Shown here in pieces: positions 16,087-25,689 of a stretch of 64,000 nt of DNA; position 1 is the stretch's first letter; the number at the start of each line of letters is the position of its first letter. This DNA comes from Glutamicibacter nicotianae. GTDB taxonomy: Bacteria; Actinomycetota; Actinomycetes; Actinomycetales; Micrococcaceae. Under the pieces are notes generated by a model that was given only the letters and a program-made list of their open reading frames with translations, ran no database searches and was not told the origin of the DNA. The position numbers and the translations under genes are program-made. Location: the NCBI RefSeq assembly GCF_006539525.1, contig NZ_BJNE01000003.1, positions 62,001 to 126,000 of the forward strand. The letters are read 5' to 3'.

Positions 16087-17991
16087 GTGTCTTCTGACAT
16101 GCCCGTAAACACCAACGACAACCAGACCCCGGAAGAGCCAACCGTGCTCTTCTCCGAGCTTGGCCTGGATGCCCGCGTGCTTGCATCGCTTGCCGACCTT
16201 GGCTACGAGAAGCCATCGCCAATCCAGGCAGCGACCATTCCACTGCTCCTCGAAGGCCGCGACGTGGTCGGACTGGCCCAGACCGGTACCGGCAAGACTG
16301 CTGCTTTCGCACTGCCTGCCCTGTCCCGCATGGCCGAACTGGCTGACACCAACGGCCTAGCCAAGACCCCGCAGATCCTGGTCCTGGCTCCAACCCGCGA
16401 GCTGGCCCTCCAGGTCGCCGAGGCCTTCACCTCCTACGCCAAGTACCTGCCGAACTTCACCGTTCTGCCCGTGTACGGCGGCTCCCCATACGGCCCGCAG
16501 CTCAACGGCCTGCGCCGTGGCGCACAGGTCGTCGTGGGCACCCCAGGCCGCGTGATCGACCACATCAACAAGGGTTCCCTGGACCTGTCGAACCTGCAGT
16601 ACGTGGTGCTGGACGAGGCCGACGAAATGCTGCGCATGGGCTTCGCCGAAGAGGTCGACAAGATCCTGGAAGCGACCCCGGAAGAGAAGCAGGTTGCCCT
16701 GTTCTCGGCCACCATGCCGCGCACCATCCGCCGCATCGCCTCTGAATACCTGCGCAACCCGCAGGAAGTCGCCGTGAAGTCCAAGCAGTCCACCGGCACC
16801 AACATCACCCAGCGCTTCCTGCAGGTCATGGGCGCCCACAAGCTGGACGCCATGACCCGCATCCTCGAATCCGAGGAATTCGACGGCGTGATCACCTTCG
16901 TGCGCACCAAGATGGCTACCGAAGACCTGGCCGACAAGCTCAAGGCCCGCGGCTTCACCGCTGCCGCCATCAACGGCGACATCCCGCAGCAGCAGCGCGA
17001 GCGCACCGTGGAGAACCTGCGCTCGGGCAAGATCGACATCCTGGTGGCTACCGACGTGGCGGCCCGCGGCCTGGACGTCGAGCGCATTTCGCACGTGATC
17101 AACTTCGACATCCCGCATGACACCGAGTCCTACGTGCACCGCATCGGCCGCACCGGCCGTGCCGGCCGCAAGGGCGACGCGATCCTGTTCATGACCCCGC
17201 GCGAGAAGTACCTGCTGCGTGCCATCGAGAAGGCGACCCGCCAGCCGGTGACCCAGATGCAGCTGCCGTCGCTGGATTCGGTCAACGACCGCCGCATCCA
17301 GAAGTTCACCGACCGCATCGACAAGACCATCAGCGGCCAGGACCTGACTACTTTCCGCGAGATCGTGGAGAAGTTCGCTGCCGAGCACGAGGACCTGGAC
17401 CACCTGGAAATCGCGGCTGCACTGGCTTTGATGGCCCAGGGCGGACGCCCGCTGCTGATGACCGAACCGGTCATGTCGCCTGCGAAGAAGGCCCGCATGG
17501 ATCGCCCGGAGCGTGGCGAACGCGGTGAGCGCGGTCCACGTGCCCGCAAGACCGCTGCCGAGGGCAACGCCATGTACCGTCTGGCAGTTGGCCGCCGCAA
17601 CCGCGTGCAGCCAGGCTCGATCGTTGGCGCGCTGGCCAACGAGGGCGGCTTCGATTCTTCGGAAATCGGCGGCATCGACATCCGTTCGGACCACACCCTG
17701 GTGGAGCTGCCAGCAGAGCTGAGCAAGGACCAGTGGCGTGCGCTGTCCAAGACCCGCATTGGCGGCGAAGCCATCGATCTCCAGCTCGACAGTGGCCGCA
17801 GCCCGCGCCGTGACGACGATGGCGACCGCGCTGGTTTCCGTGGCAGCCGTGGCGGCTACGGTGGTGGACGTGGCGGCCGTGGTGGATTCGGTGGCGGACG
17901 CAATGGCGGACGTGGCGGATTCGGCGGCGGACGCGGTGGCAAGGACCGCTACAGCGATTCGAACCGCAGCGGTGGACGTCGCGACTACTAA
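16087..17991 (+). CDS. DEAD-box RNA helicase with DbpA-type domain and RGG tail
   Basis: The 634-residue helicase has a Q motif (about residue 41), Walker A AQTGTGKT (64-71), DEAD (176-179), SAT and the HRIGRTGR motif, then a DbpA-like RNA-binding domain at about residues 485-565. The last 60 residues are a glycine/arginine-rich tail with repeated RGG and FGGGR units. It resembles the actinobacterial CsdA/DeaD proteins that unwind rRNA precursors and mRNA in the cold. The GTG start at 16087 has GAGG 9 bases upstream. A long leader with hairpins precedes it. Confidence 0.92.
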   Translation: MSSDMPVNTNDNQTPEEPTVLFSELGLDARVLASLADLGYEKPSPIQAATIPLLLEGRDVVGLAQTGTGKTAAFALPALSRMAELADTNGLAKTPQILVLAPTRELALQVAEAFTSYAKYLPNFTVLPVYGGSPYGPQLNGLRRGAQVVVGTPGRVIDHINKGSLDLSNLQYVVLDEADEMLRMGFAEEVDKILEATPEEKQVALFSATMPRTIRRIASEYLRNPQEVAVKSKQSTGTNITQRFLQVMGAHKLDAMTRILESEEFDGVITFVRTKMATEDLADKLKARGFTAAAINGDIPQQQRERTVENLRSGKIDILVATDVAARGLDVERISHVINFDIPHDTESYVHRIGRTGRAGRKGDAILFMTPREKYLLRAIEKATRQPVTQMQLPSLDSVNDRRIQKFTDRIDKTISGQDLTTFREIVEKFAAEHEDLDHLEIAAALALMAQGGRPLLMTEPVMSPAKKARMDRPERGERGERGPRARKTAAEGNAMYRLAVGRRNRVQPGSIVGALANEGGFDSSEIGGIDIRSDHTLVELPAELSKDQWRALSKTRIGGEAIDLQLDSGRSPRRDDDGDRAGFRGSRGGYGGGRGGRGGFGGGRNGGRGGFGGGRGGKDRYSDSNRSGGRRDY

Positions 17992-18021
17992 GCCTGCAGC
18001 GCACAGCTGAATAGCACTGGA

Positions 18022-18066
18022 TAACGCCCTTGGGGCAAGCCGAAAGCTTGCCCCAAGGGCGTTTTC
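18022..18066. terminator. Bidirectional terminator between helicase and thiC
   Basis: AACGCCCTTGGGGCAAGC pairs with its complement, GCTTGCCCCAAGGGCGTT, with a CGAAA loop and TTTTCGC tail. Confidence 0.85.
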
Positions 18067-18081
18067 GCATGCCCGGGCTAA

Positions 18082-19932
<1,851 letters not shown>

Positions 19933-19934
19933 TT

Positions 19935-20161
19935 AGCACGCTTGGGAGGAGGAAACGCAAATCCAGTGGTCAGAACAGTGACATCAAGTCAGGATGCGGG
20001 CACTGGCCCCGGCGTCAGGAGATAGTTTCTGGAAGCGATCAGTCTCTTGCGGCGCGAATCCGGAATCTGGGAAAAAGGGCGTGGCAGATAACTGGCGAAG
20101 CAGCGCGGGCGCAGGCTGAAGCGATGGCCGCGCGATGGGGCACTGAGAGCGGTAGATAAAC
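19935..20161. other. Intergenic stretch, no gene seen
   Basis: This stretch between the riboswitch and the terminator of the minus-strand tRNA-Thr holds the thiC promoter on the minus strand. Short open frames on both strands lack start signals and motifs. Confidence 0.4.
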
Positions 20162-20197
20162 GAAAAGAGAAGCAATCTGGAACCAGATTGCTTCTCT
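20162..20197 (-). terminator. Terminator of the minus-strand tRNA-Thr
   Basis: AGAGAAGCAATCTGG and its complement, separated by two bases, followed on the minus strand by TTTTCG. It begins 7 bases after the tRNA 3' end. Confidence 0.8.
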
Positions 20198-20204
20198 CAT
20201 TTCG

Positions 20205-20276
20205 AGCCCCCTGCCGGAATCGATCCGGCGACCTCGTTCTTACCAAGAACGCGCTCTACCACTGAGCTAAGGGGGC
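20205..20276 (-). tRNA. tRNA-Thr (GGT), copy 1
   Basis: The 72-base cloverleaf has acceptor GCCCCCT pairing with AGGGGGC, anticodon loop TTGGTAA and T arm GGATCGATTCC. The CCA end is not encoded. It is identical base for base to the plus-strand copy at 20830-20901. Confidence 0.95.
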
Positions 20277-20287
20277 AACAGGTAAAT

Positions 20288-20315
20288 ACTTTACACAGGT
20301 TTTCGAGGTTTGCAA
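20288..20315 (-). promoter_or_regulatory. Promoter of tRNA-Thr copy 1
   Basis: On the minus strand: TTGCAA (20315-20310), a 16-base spacer and TAAAGT (20293-20288), followed by ATTTACCTGTT and the tRNA. The box and downstream bases match those before the second copy, differing in only a few positions. Confidence 0.55.
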
Positions 20316-20811
20316 AATCTGCCGGGGATTTGTTGCTGACATCACAATGTCCCTAATCAAGGCGGAAATGGAGGTCGGTGAACCTAGGGGGATTCTGCGC
20401 CCGCAATAGCTTGCCTTCATGCCACTGAATTCCGGTTGCCGCACGTGGTGGAGAGTTCACCCACCGGATGTCGCGCACCCAGCCGGATGTCGCGCACCCT
20501 TCCGGACGGCCCGTGGCCCTGGAGCTAGCGGGGGCAGGGGGAGTGTTCTCTTCTGGAGTATTTGTGTTGGAAGATTTGCCGGCTGCCTCAAGGGAATTCG
20601 GCGCGGAACTCTATCCTGTAAGCCTGAGCGAAGCGGCGATTGACCGCGAGGGGCAACCCAGTGAGCATCGTCACCAGAACACTTTTTGTCCCAGCCTTCG
20701 TCCCTGATTGCCTTCAAGGTCTGGCTAAAACCGTTTTGACTAGCAGTTTTATGGAAATCCTCGGGCGCTTTCCAGATCGGTTTGCCGATTTTTCTTTGCC
20801 GGGAAATGCGT
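20316..20811. other. Gene-free spacer between inverted tRNA-Thr copies
   Basis: No open frame with a start signal or recognisable motif is seen on either strand. The only structure found is a 17-base direct repeat near 20464. Position between two identical inverted tRNA genes suggests a duplication or decayed insertion, but no integrase or transposase fragment could be recognised. Confidence 0.5.
20464..20499. repeat. Tandem 17-base repeat, period 19
   Basis: CCGGATGTCGCGCACCC occurs at 20464-20480 and again at 20483-20499, separated by two bases. It lies about midway between the two tRNA-Thr genes. Confidence 0.75.
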
Positions 20812-20812
20812 G

Positions 20813-20818
20813 TAGAGT
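20813..20818 (+). promoter_or_regulatory. -10 box of tRNA-Thr copy 2
   Basis: TAGAGT preceded by GTG and followed by ATTTACTCGTT. Similar to the box of copy 1 and of tRNA-Tyr and tRNA-Trp. No clear -35 is seen at 16-18 bases. Confidence 0.5.
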
Positions 20819-20829
20819 ATTTACTCGTT

Positions 20830-20901
20830 GCCCCCTTAGCTCAGTGGTAGAGCGCGTTCTTGGTAAGAACGAGGTCGCCGGATCGATTCCGGCAGGGGGC
20901 T
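20830..20901 (+). tRNA. tRNA-Thr (GGT), copy 2
   Basis: Identical over all 72 bases to the minus-strand copy at 20205-20276. It is followed 47 bases later by tRNA-Met and probably forms one transcript with it. The spacer contains an AGTGAGAA/TTCTCACT inverted repeat that may help processing. Confidence 0.95.
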
Positions 20902-20948
20902 CTGAGTGAGAAGCTTTCTTGGCTTCTACTGGATTGTTTCTCACTTGT

Positions 20949-21025
20949 GGCGGCGTAGCTCAGCTGGTTAGAGCGCACGACTCATAATCGTGAGGTCCCG
21001 GGATCGAGTCCCGGCGCCGCTACCA
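20949..21025 (+). tRNA. tRNA-Met (CAT)
   Basis: Acceptor GGCGGCG pairs with CGCCGCT (one G-U pair), the anticodon loop is CTCATAA, the T arm contains GGGATCGAGTCCC, and CCA is encoded at 21023-21025. It looks like elongator tRNA-Met; tRNA-Ile2, whose CAT is modified, cannot be fully excluded. Confidence 0.9.
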
Positions 21026-21030
21026 AATCA

Positions 21031-21064
21031 AAGATCCTCAGCTTCGGCTGAGGATCTTTTTTTG
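21031..21064 (+). terminator. Terminator of the tRNA-Thr/tRNA-Met unit
   Basis: AAGATCCTCAGC, a TTCG loop, GCTGAGGATCTT and a T run. It is a textbook intrinsic terminator. Confidence 0.9.
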
Positions 21065-21119
21065 GTTTCCGGGTTCGAAACGGTCTTCAGCGGACCTTGA
21101 GCGCTAAAGCCATTAAGGC

Positions 21120-21896
21120 TTAGTTGTCGGCACACTTTTCGGGGCCTCTGGTGCTGGCTTGCTGTGCCAGCGACAGCAGTCCTTGGAAGGCCTTCGTATC
21201 GAAAGTCGCCTCGTGGCCTGCTTGGTCATTGGCATCATGGCCGTGTACTTCGGTATGCAACCGTTGCATTTGCATATCGAGTTTCGTTGCAACAGCTGCC
21301 GCATCGGCGAGCTCCTGTACCAGATGCTCTGGAACCTCGCCCTCGTACTTGTAGAAAATCTTATGTTCCAGGCTTGCCCAGAAGTCCTGGGCGATGGTGC
21401 GGATCTGCAACTCCACTACAACGTCGACAGGGCCGTCGGACAAGAAGACCGGAATTTGCACAATCGCATGAACACTTTTATAGCCGCTAGGCTTCGGGTT
21501 CTTGATGTAATCCTTGATCTGGATGACCTTCAGGTCATTTTGAGCGGTCAAGGTGTTCAGGACCTTATAGATGTCCTTGACGAAACTGCAGGTGATGCGC
21601 ACACCCGCAATATCGCTGAGGTTCTCGCGTATGGCAGTAAGAGACGGTGCGATATTCCGGCGGGCAACCTTGCGCATGATGCTCTCCGGAGTTTTCACCC
21701 GGGAACTGACATGTTCGATTGGATTGTATTTGTGCAAGTACAAGAACTCTTCGCGCAAGATCGAGACCTTGGTCAGTACTTCGTCCACCGCAAACTGGTA
21801 TTCCATCATGAAGCGCTGGAAATCATGGTGGAAGGCCTTCGTCAATCGCTGCAACTCAGCCGGGGAAGGGGTAGTTCCAGCAGCTGAGATTGCCAC
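21120..21896 (-). CDS. Small alarmone synthetase (RelA/SpoT-domain (p)ppGpp synthetase)
   Basis: The 258-residue protein consists essentially of one RelA/SpoT synthetase domain with no HD hydrolase, TGS or ACT domain. Typical segments are IAGVRITCSFVKDIY, KPSGYKSVHAIVQIP, VELQIRTIAQDFWASLEHKI and YKYEGEVPE. It should transfer pyrophosphate from ATP to GDP or GTP, probably as a RelQ/RelP-like stress synthetase. The start chosen is a GTG at 21896; the ribosome binding site is poor, so the start is uncertain. It is a single gene next to a tRNA cluster. Confidence 0.88.
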   Translation of the reverse strand: MAISAAGTTPSPAELQRLTKAFHHDFQRFMMEYQFAVDEVLTKVSILREEFLYLHKYNPIEHVSSRVKTPESIMRKVARRNIAPSLTAIRENLSDIAGVRITCSFVKDIYKVLNTLTAQNDLKVIQIKDYIKNPKPSGYKSVHAIVQIPVFLSDGPVDVVVELQIRTIAQDFWASLEHKIFYKYEGEVPEHLVQELADAAAVATKLDMQMQRLHTEVHGHDANDQAGHEATFDTKAFQGLLSLAQQASTRGPEKCADN

Positions 21897-22136
21897 TGCA
21901 CGCGTCTCGTCATCAAATGGGACAGAAATCCTGGATCACCTCAACAGATTGTGGCCCGGCCCGCGGTACGTTTCCGGTGCAGTTTCAGCCTACGGGCATC
22001 TCCTAAGAATTAGGTCAGAACCAATCGGGAATTTGTTCAGCTAACTTTCGGACTTTGTGTATCGGCCAACCTGTCCGCCGGACCTGGCCATCTGCGGTGA
22101 ACTATCGTTGGGAGGGGAAACTTCAGAAAGGTCCTG

Positions 22137-23078
22137 ATGGAATTCGCTTCAGCTACCCGGCAGCTATGCCACGGCATCAGCTTCGCAGAACATGAACCCG
22201 CCCCGATGCTCCAGCTGCGCAGCGGCGAAACCTGGGGCACCGAGTACTTGGAAGCGGGGCGTTCACTGGCCCTGGAGATCGGAGAACTGAAGTTCTGCCT
22301 GGGCTACATCACGATGAAGGCCGACGGCTCGCGCAATACGCTGCCGTGTCCCAAGAACCAGGCCCTGCGCACCGGTACCCAATGCGAGAGCTGCCGCCGG
22401 CTGGACCAGTCGAAGTTCATGCACCATTTCCACAAGACGGGCGAAGCCCCCGAAGGCCTTCGCAAGTACCTGGAACAGCCGCACTTCTTGTATATAGCCA
22501 GCTTCGCCCACGGCGCGACCAAGGTCGGCACCACCTCGACCAGTAGCAAGTGGACCCGGCTGGCGCAGCAGGGCGCGGTCATTGCGCGTTATGTCGCCCG
22601 CGCCAACGACGGGGCGGCCATCCGGGTGCTCGAAGACCTGGTCACCGAGCATGTGGGCCTGAGCCAGCAGGTGAGGCAGAAGTCCAAGGTCAAGGGCTTG
22701 GCTAGCTGGGAACTGGACTACGCCCAGCTTGATCAGATCAACGCCGACGCAGCAGGCAGGGCCCGGGACTTCCTCGGCGCGCAGCGGGGCTTGGAGGCCT
22801 ACGGCGTGCAATTGCGCGACGAGCTGTGGGAGCAGCCGGCTTTCGCCCGCCCAGTCATTGGCGCCTGGGATGCGCATGCGCTGCATGCCTGGACCACGGC
22901 CCTGCCCGGAAGCACCGTGAACCTGCGTATCCGCGGCGTGCTGGGACAGAGCATCCTCGCCGACAGCGGCGATGGCACCACCCTGCGCGTGCTGGATGCC
23001 GCCGAGCTGAAAACCCGCGAGGTCGCGGTGGTGGAGCAGCGCGGGGACTTCAAGGAAGAGCAATCCGCCTTGTTCTGA
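22137..23078 (+). CDS. DUF2797 domain-containing protein
   Basis: The 313-residue protein has several conserved cysteine/histidine positions near residues 75-105 (LPCPKNQ, CESCRRLDQ, HHFHK), which look like a metal site, and the GATKVGTTSTSSKWTRLAQQGA segment typical of DUF2797. The last part resembles a GIY-YIG-like alpha/beta region in some descriptions of the family, but I cannot confirm this. Function unknown. The start ATG has GAAAGG at 6-7 bases. It is monocistronic or leads into the next small gene. Confidence 0.75.
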   Translation: MEFASATRQLCHGISFAEHEPAPMLQLRSGETWGTEYLEAGRSLALEIGELKFCLGYITMKADGSRNTLPCPKNQALRTGTQCESCRRLDQSKFMHHFHKTGEAPEGLRKYLEQPHFLYIASFAHGATKVGTTSTSSKWTRLAQQGAVIARYVARANDGAAIRVLEDLVTEHVGLSQQVRQKSKVKGLASWELDYAQLDQINADAAGRARDFLGAQRGLEAYGVQLRDELWEQPAFARPVIGAWDAHALHAWTTALPGSTVNLRIRGVLGQSILADSGDGTTLRVLDAAELKTREVAVVEQRGDFKEEQSALF

Positions 23079-23150
23079 GACCAGAATGCTGTCGGGGGAG
23101 TCACGCGGAAATGCCCCGGCGGCAATGAGCGCTCCCGGCCCGGGCTGAAC

Positions 23151-23156
23151 TAGACT
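23151..23156 (+). promoter_or_regulatory. Candidate -10 box of a leaderless small membrane gene
   Basis: TAGACT, then TTGAGC (6 bases), then the ATG at 23163. No Shine-Dalgarno is present. Confidence 0.5.
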
Positions 23157-23162
23157 TGAGCC

Positions 23163-23438
23163 ATGACCAACACTCCTTGGGAATCCGCCTCGCCGCGCTA
23201 CAAGAAGCTCGTCTTCGCCGCCATGGGCATCATGGGCGTGGGCATCATCCTGGCCATCATCGGCGCCAACATTCCGTCCCTGCCCACGGTCTACACCGCG
23301 ATCGGCATCATGGTCATCGGCATGCTCTGCCACATCGCCAGCCTGGTTGTCCGGGCCAAGGACGCACGCCAGTGGCGCATCGAGAATGGCCTTGCCGCAC
23401 CACGGACCAACAAGCGCCCCTCCGACGGGCAGAACTAG
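23163..23438 (+). CDS. Hypothetical small membrane protein, 91 aa
   Basis: Two hydrophobic helices (about residues 17-38 and 43-62) linked by a short SLPTVYT loop, and a polar C-terminus. No family recognised. It appears to have its own leaderless promoter and precedes the dehydratase pair by about 100 bases. Confidence 0.7.
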   Translation: MTNTPWESASPRYKKLVFAAMGIMGVGIILAIIGANIPSLPTVYTAIGIMVIGMLCHIASLVVRAKDARQWRIENGLAAPRTNKRPSDGQN

Positions 23439-23539
23439 GCTCCCGCAAGAATTCCACAGTGTGACCGGGCAGCTGCGCCCGGATTTCGTATCCGGCGGCA
23501 TCCACGCCCGGCCACGTCCAACAACGTTCAGGAGAACCC

Positions 23540-23986
23540 ATGGGCATCAACCCTGACCTGGTAGGGCGCATCTACCCTGCCGGCGAGTCCTACCAGGTAG
23601 GCCGCGAGAAGATCCGCGAATTCGCCGCCGCCACCAAAGCCGCCAACCCGGCGCACTACGACGTGCAGGCAGCCCGCAAGCTGGGCTACAGCGACGTTGT
23701 CGCCCCGCCGACCTTCGCAATCATCATCGCACAGCGGGCCGATGCGCAGCTGATCTCCGACCCGGCCAGCGGCATCGACTTCTCCCGCGTGGTGCATGCC
23801 GACCAGCGATTCACCCACCACCGACCGATCGTGGCGGGTGATGAACTGCTCGCCGAGCTCTACGTGGACCAGGTCCGCGAGATGGGCGCCGGCGCGATGA
23901 TCACCACCCGCGCCGAAATCACCACCGCGGCCGGCGAGAAGATCGCCACCACCGTTTCATCGCTACTGGTACGAGCTGAGGACTAA
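23540..23986 (+). CDS. MaoC-like dehydratase, HadA-type subunit (UPF0336-like)
   Basis: The 148-residue hot-dog protein has the FAS1-like dehydratase N-terminal pattern (GREKIREFAAATKAANPAHYD and VVAPPTFA). In mycobacteria HadA pairs with HadB to dehydrate 3-hydroxyacyl-ACP in FAS-II. The adjacent gene is the HadB-like partner, 2 bases downstream, and the pair sits upstream of murB as in many actinobacteria. The hydratase motif is degenerate here, which fits the non-catalytic subunit. AGGAG precedes the ATG. Confidence 0.8.
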   Translation: MGINPDLVGRIYPAGESYQVGREKIREFAAATKAANPAHYDVQAARKLGYSDVVAPPTFAIIIAQRADAQLISDPASGIDFSRVVHADQRFTHHRPIVAGDELLAELYVDQVREMGAGAMITTRAEITTAAGEKIATTVSSLLVRAED

Positions 23987-23988
23987 GC

Positions 23989-24429
23989 ATGATTGAATTC
24001 GACAGCCTCGAAAAGGGACAGGTCATTGGATCGCACACGGTGCAGGTCAACCGCGCGGACCTGGTTCGCTATGCCGGAGCTTCGGGCGACTTCAACCCGA
24101 TCCACTGGAATGAGCGCTTCGCCAAGGAGGTGGAACTGCCTTCGGTGATCGCCCACGGCATGTTCACCATGGGTTCGGTCATCGACCTGGTCTCGCAGTG
24201 GGTAGGGAACCCGGGCGCCATCATCGACTACCAGACCCGCTTCACCAAGCCGGTCGTCGTCGAAGACCCGGAAGGCTCCAACCCATCGGAGCATGAAGGC
24301 ACCACCATCTCGGTGGAAGGCAAGGTCGGCGCCTTGGACGCCGAAGCCCGCACCGCCCGCATCGACTTGGCAGTCTCGGCCGATGGAGCCAAGGTGCTGC
24401 TCAAGTGCCAAGCAGTGGTGCAGCTCTAG
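23989..24429 (+). CDS. MaoC-family dehydratase, HadB-type catalytic subunit
   Basis: The 146-residue protein carries the hydratase-2 motif, ASGDFNPIHWNERFAKE, with the catalytic aspartate and histidine near residues 37-42, and AHGMFTMG. With the preceding HadA-like protein it should form a heterodimeric (3R)-hydroxyacyl dehydratase. The natural substrate is unclear if the organism lacks mycolic acids. The stop is 2 bases from the MFS start. Confidence 0.85.
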   Translation: MIEFDSLEKGQVIGSHTVQVNRADLVRYAGASGDFNPIHWNERFAKEVELPSVIAHGMFTMGSVIDLVSQWVGNPGAIIDYQTRFTKPVVVEDPEGSNPSEHEGTTISVEGKVGALDAEARTARIDLAVSADGAKVLLKCQAVVQL

Positions 24430-24431
24430 GC

Positions 24432-25634
24432 ATGCAGCTTCCAGGTGATGCGCAGCGGCCGGCAACCCAGTGGCGCAATGCGCTGATGGCCGCCTACCTG
24501 GCCAGCGGCCTGCTGATCTCGGCCCTGGTCTCGCGCTTGCCGGCGGTGCGCGACGCCTTGGCGCTGGACCACGCCAGTGTCGGCCTGCTGCTGCTGTGCC
24601 TGAGCGCAGGGTCCTTCCTGTCCGTGTCGGTCTCGGGGCAGCTGGTCCTGCGGCTGGGCGCCACCAGCGTCATGCGCATCGCCGCGACCCTGGCCGGCGG
24701 CTCGCTGATCCTCGTCGGCGTCGGTGCCGGGATCTTCGGCAGCGTCGTCATCTGCGGCATCTTCCTCTTCGCCCAGGGACTGGGCACCGCCTCTTGGAAT
24801 GTCGCCTCCAACGTCCAAGGCGCGGCCATGGAACGGGCCCTGGGCAAGAGCATCATGCCTGCCCTGCACGGCTTCTTCTCCATTGGCACGGTAATCGGCG
24901 CCGGTGCCGGCGCGCTGGGCGCACGCCTGCAGATCCCGCTGCAGTACCACTACGGCTTCATGGGCCTTCTCATCATCGCCACGGTCCTGTTCAGCGCACG
25001 ATTCTACGGCGAAGACTTCAGCCGGACCCCGCGCACCAGCAGCAACGGGTCCTCGCTGAAGAAGGCCTGGACCGAACCGCAGACCGTGCTCCTGGGCGTG
25101 CTGGTGCTGGGCATGGCCCTGGCCGAAGGCGCTGCCGGAGACTGGGTGGCCATGGCGCTGGTGGACGGATACCAGACGAAGGAAGGCGTGGGCGCCATCG
25201 GCTACGGCGTCTTCGTGGCCGCCATGACCCTGACCCGCCTGCTCTCCGGCGATTTGATCCTGCGGATGGGCAGGGTTTTCATGATCCGTGCCAGCGCCAT
25301 CAGCGCGCTGGTTGGCGTGCTGCTCTTCGCCTTCGGCAACAATCTGCCCCTGGCCTTCGTGGCCTTGGCCATCTGGGGCATGGGCGTGGCCCTGACCTTC
25401 CCGTTGGCCATGAGCGCTGCCTCGGATGATCCGGTGCATGCCGCGACCCGCGTCTCGGTGGTGTCCACCATCGGGTACGGCGCGTTCCTCGGCGGCCCGC
25501 CACTGCTGGGTCTGCTGGCCGAAGTCATCGGGCTGCTGCCAGCACTGGGCTCCATCTCCATCCTGGTGGTTGTGGCCTTCTGCCTGTCCTCGAATGCCGC
25601 CGGAAGCCGTGCCGGCGGCGAGCCCAAGGCCTAA
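24432..25634 (+). CDS. MFS transporter
   Basis: The 400-residue protein has twelve hydrophobic helices and the organisation of the major facilitator superfamily. Charged motifs near TM1-2 (SRLPAVRDALALDHASVG) resemble YbjJ/FucP-like carriers. The substrate is unknown. It starts 2 bases after the HadB-like stop, so it may be cotranscribed with the dehydratase pair. Confidence 0.85.
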   Translation: MQLPGDAQRPATQWRNALMAAYLASGLLISALVSRLPAVRDALALDHASVGLLLLCLSAGSFLSVSVSGQLVLRLGATSVMRIAATLAGGSLILVGVGAGIFGSVVICGIFLFAQGLGTASWNVASNVQGAAMERALGKSIMPALHGFFSIGTVIGAGAGALGARLQIPLQYHYGFMGLLIIATVLFSARFYGEDFSRTPRTSSNGSSLKKAWTEPQTVLLGVLVLGMALAEGAAGDWVAMALVDGYQTKEGVGAIGYGVFVAAMTLTRLLSGDLILRMGRVFMIRASAISALVGVLLFAFGNNLPLAFVALAIWGMGVALTFPLAMSAASDDPVHAATRVSVVSTIGYGAFLGGPPLLGLLAEVIGLLPALGSISILVVVAFCLSSNAAGSRAGGEPKA

Positions 25635-25677
25635 CTGGCCGGGCAGGAAGCCCACCCCTACCTCCTCATACGGAAAG

Positions 25678-25683
25678 TAAACT
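25678..25683 (+). promoter_or_regulatory. Candidate -10 box of a leaderless murB transcript
   Basis: TAAACT, then GAAGCA (6 bases), then the ATG at 25690. No Shine-Dalgarno is present. Confidence 0.5.
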
Positions 25684-25689
25684 GAAGCA

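Noticed and set aside
20464-20499. Tandem repeat considered as a CRISPR array
   Set aside because: Only two copies with a 2-base gap, no spacers of normal size and no cas genes.
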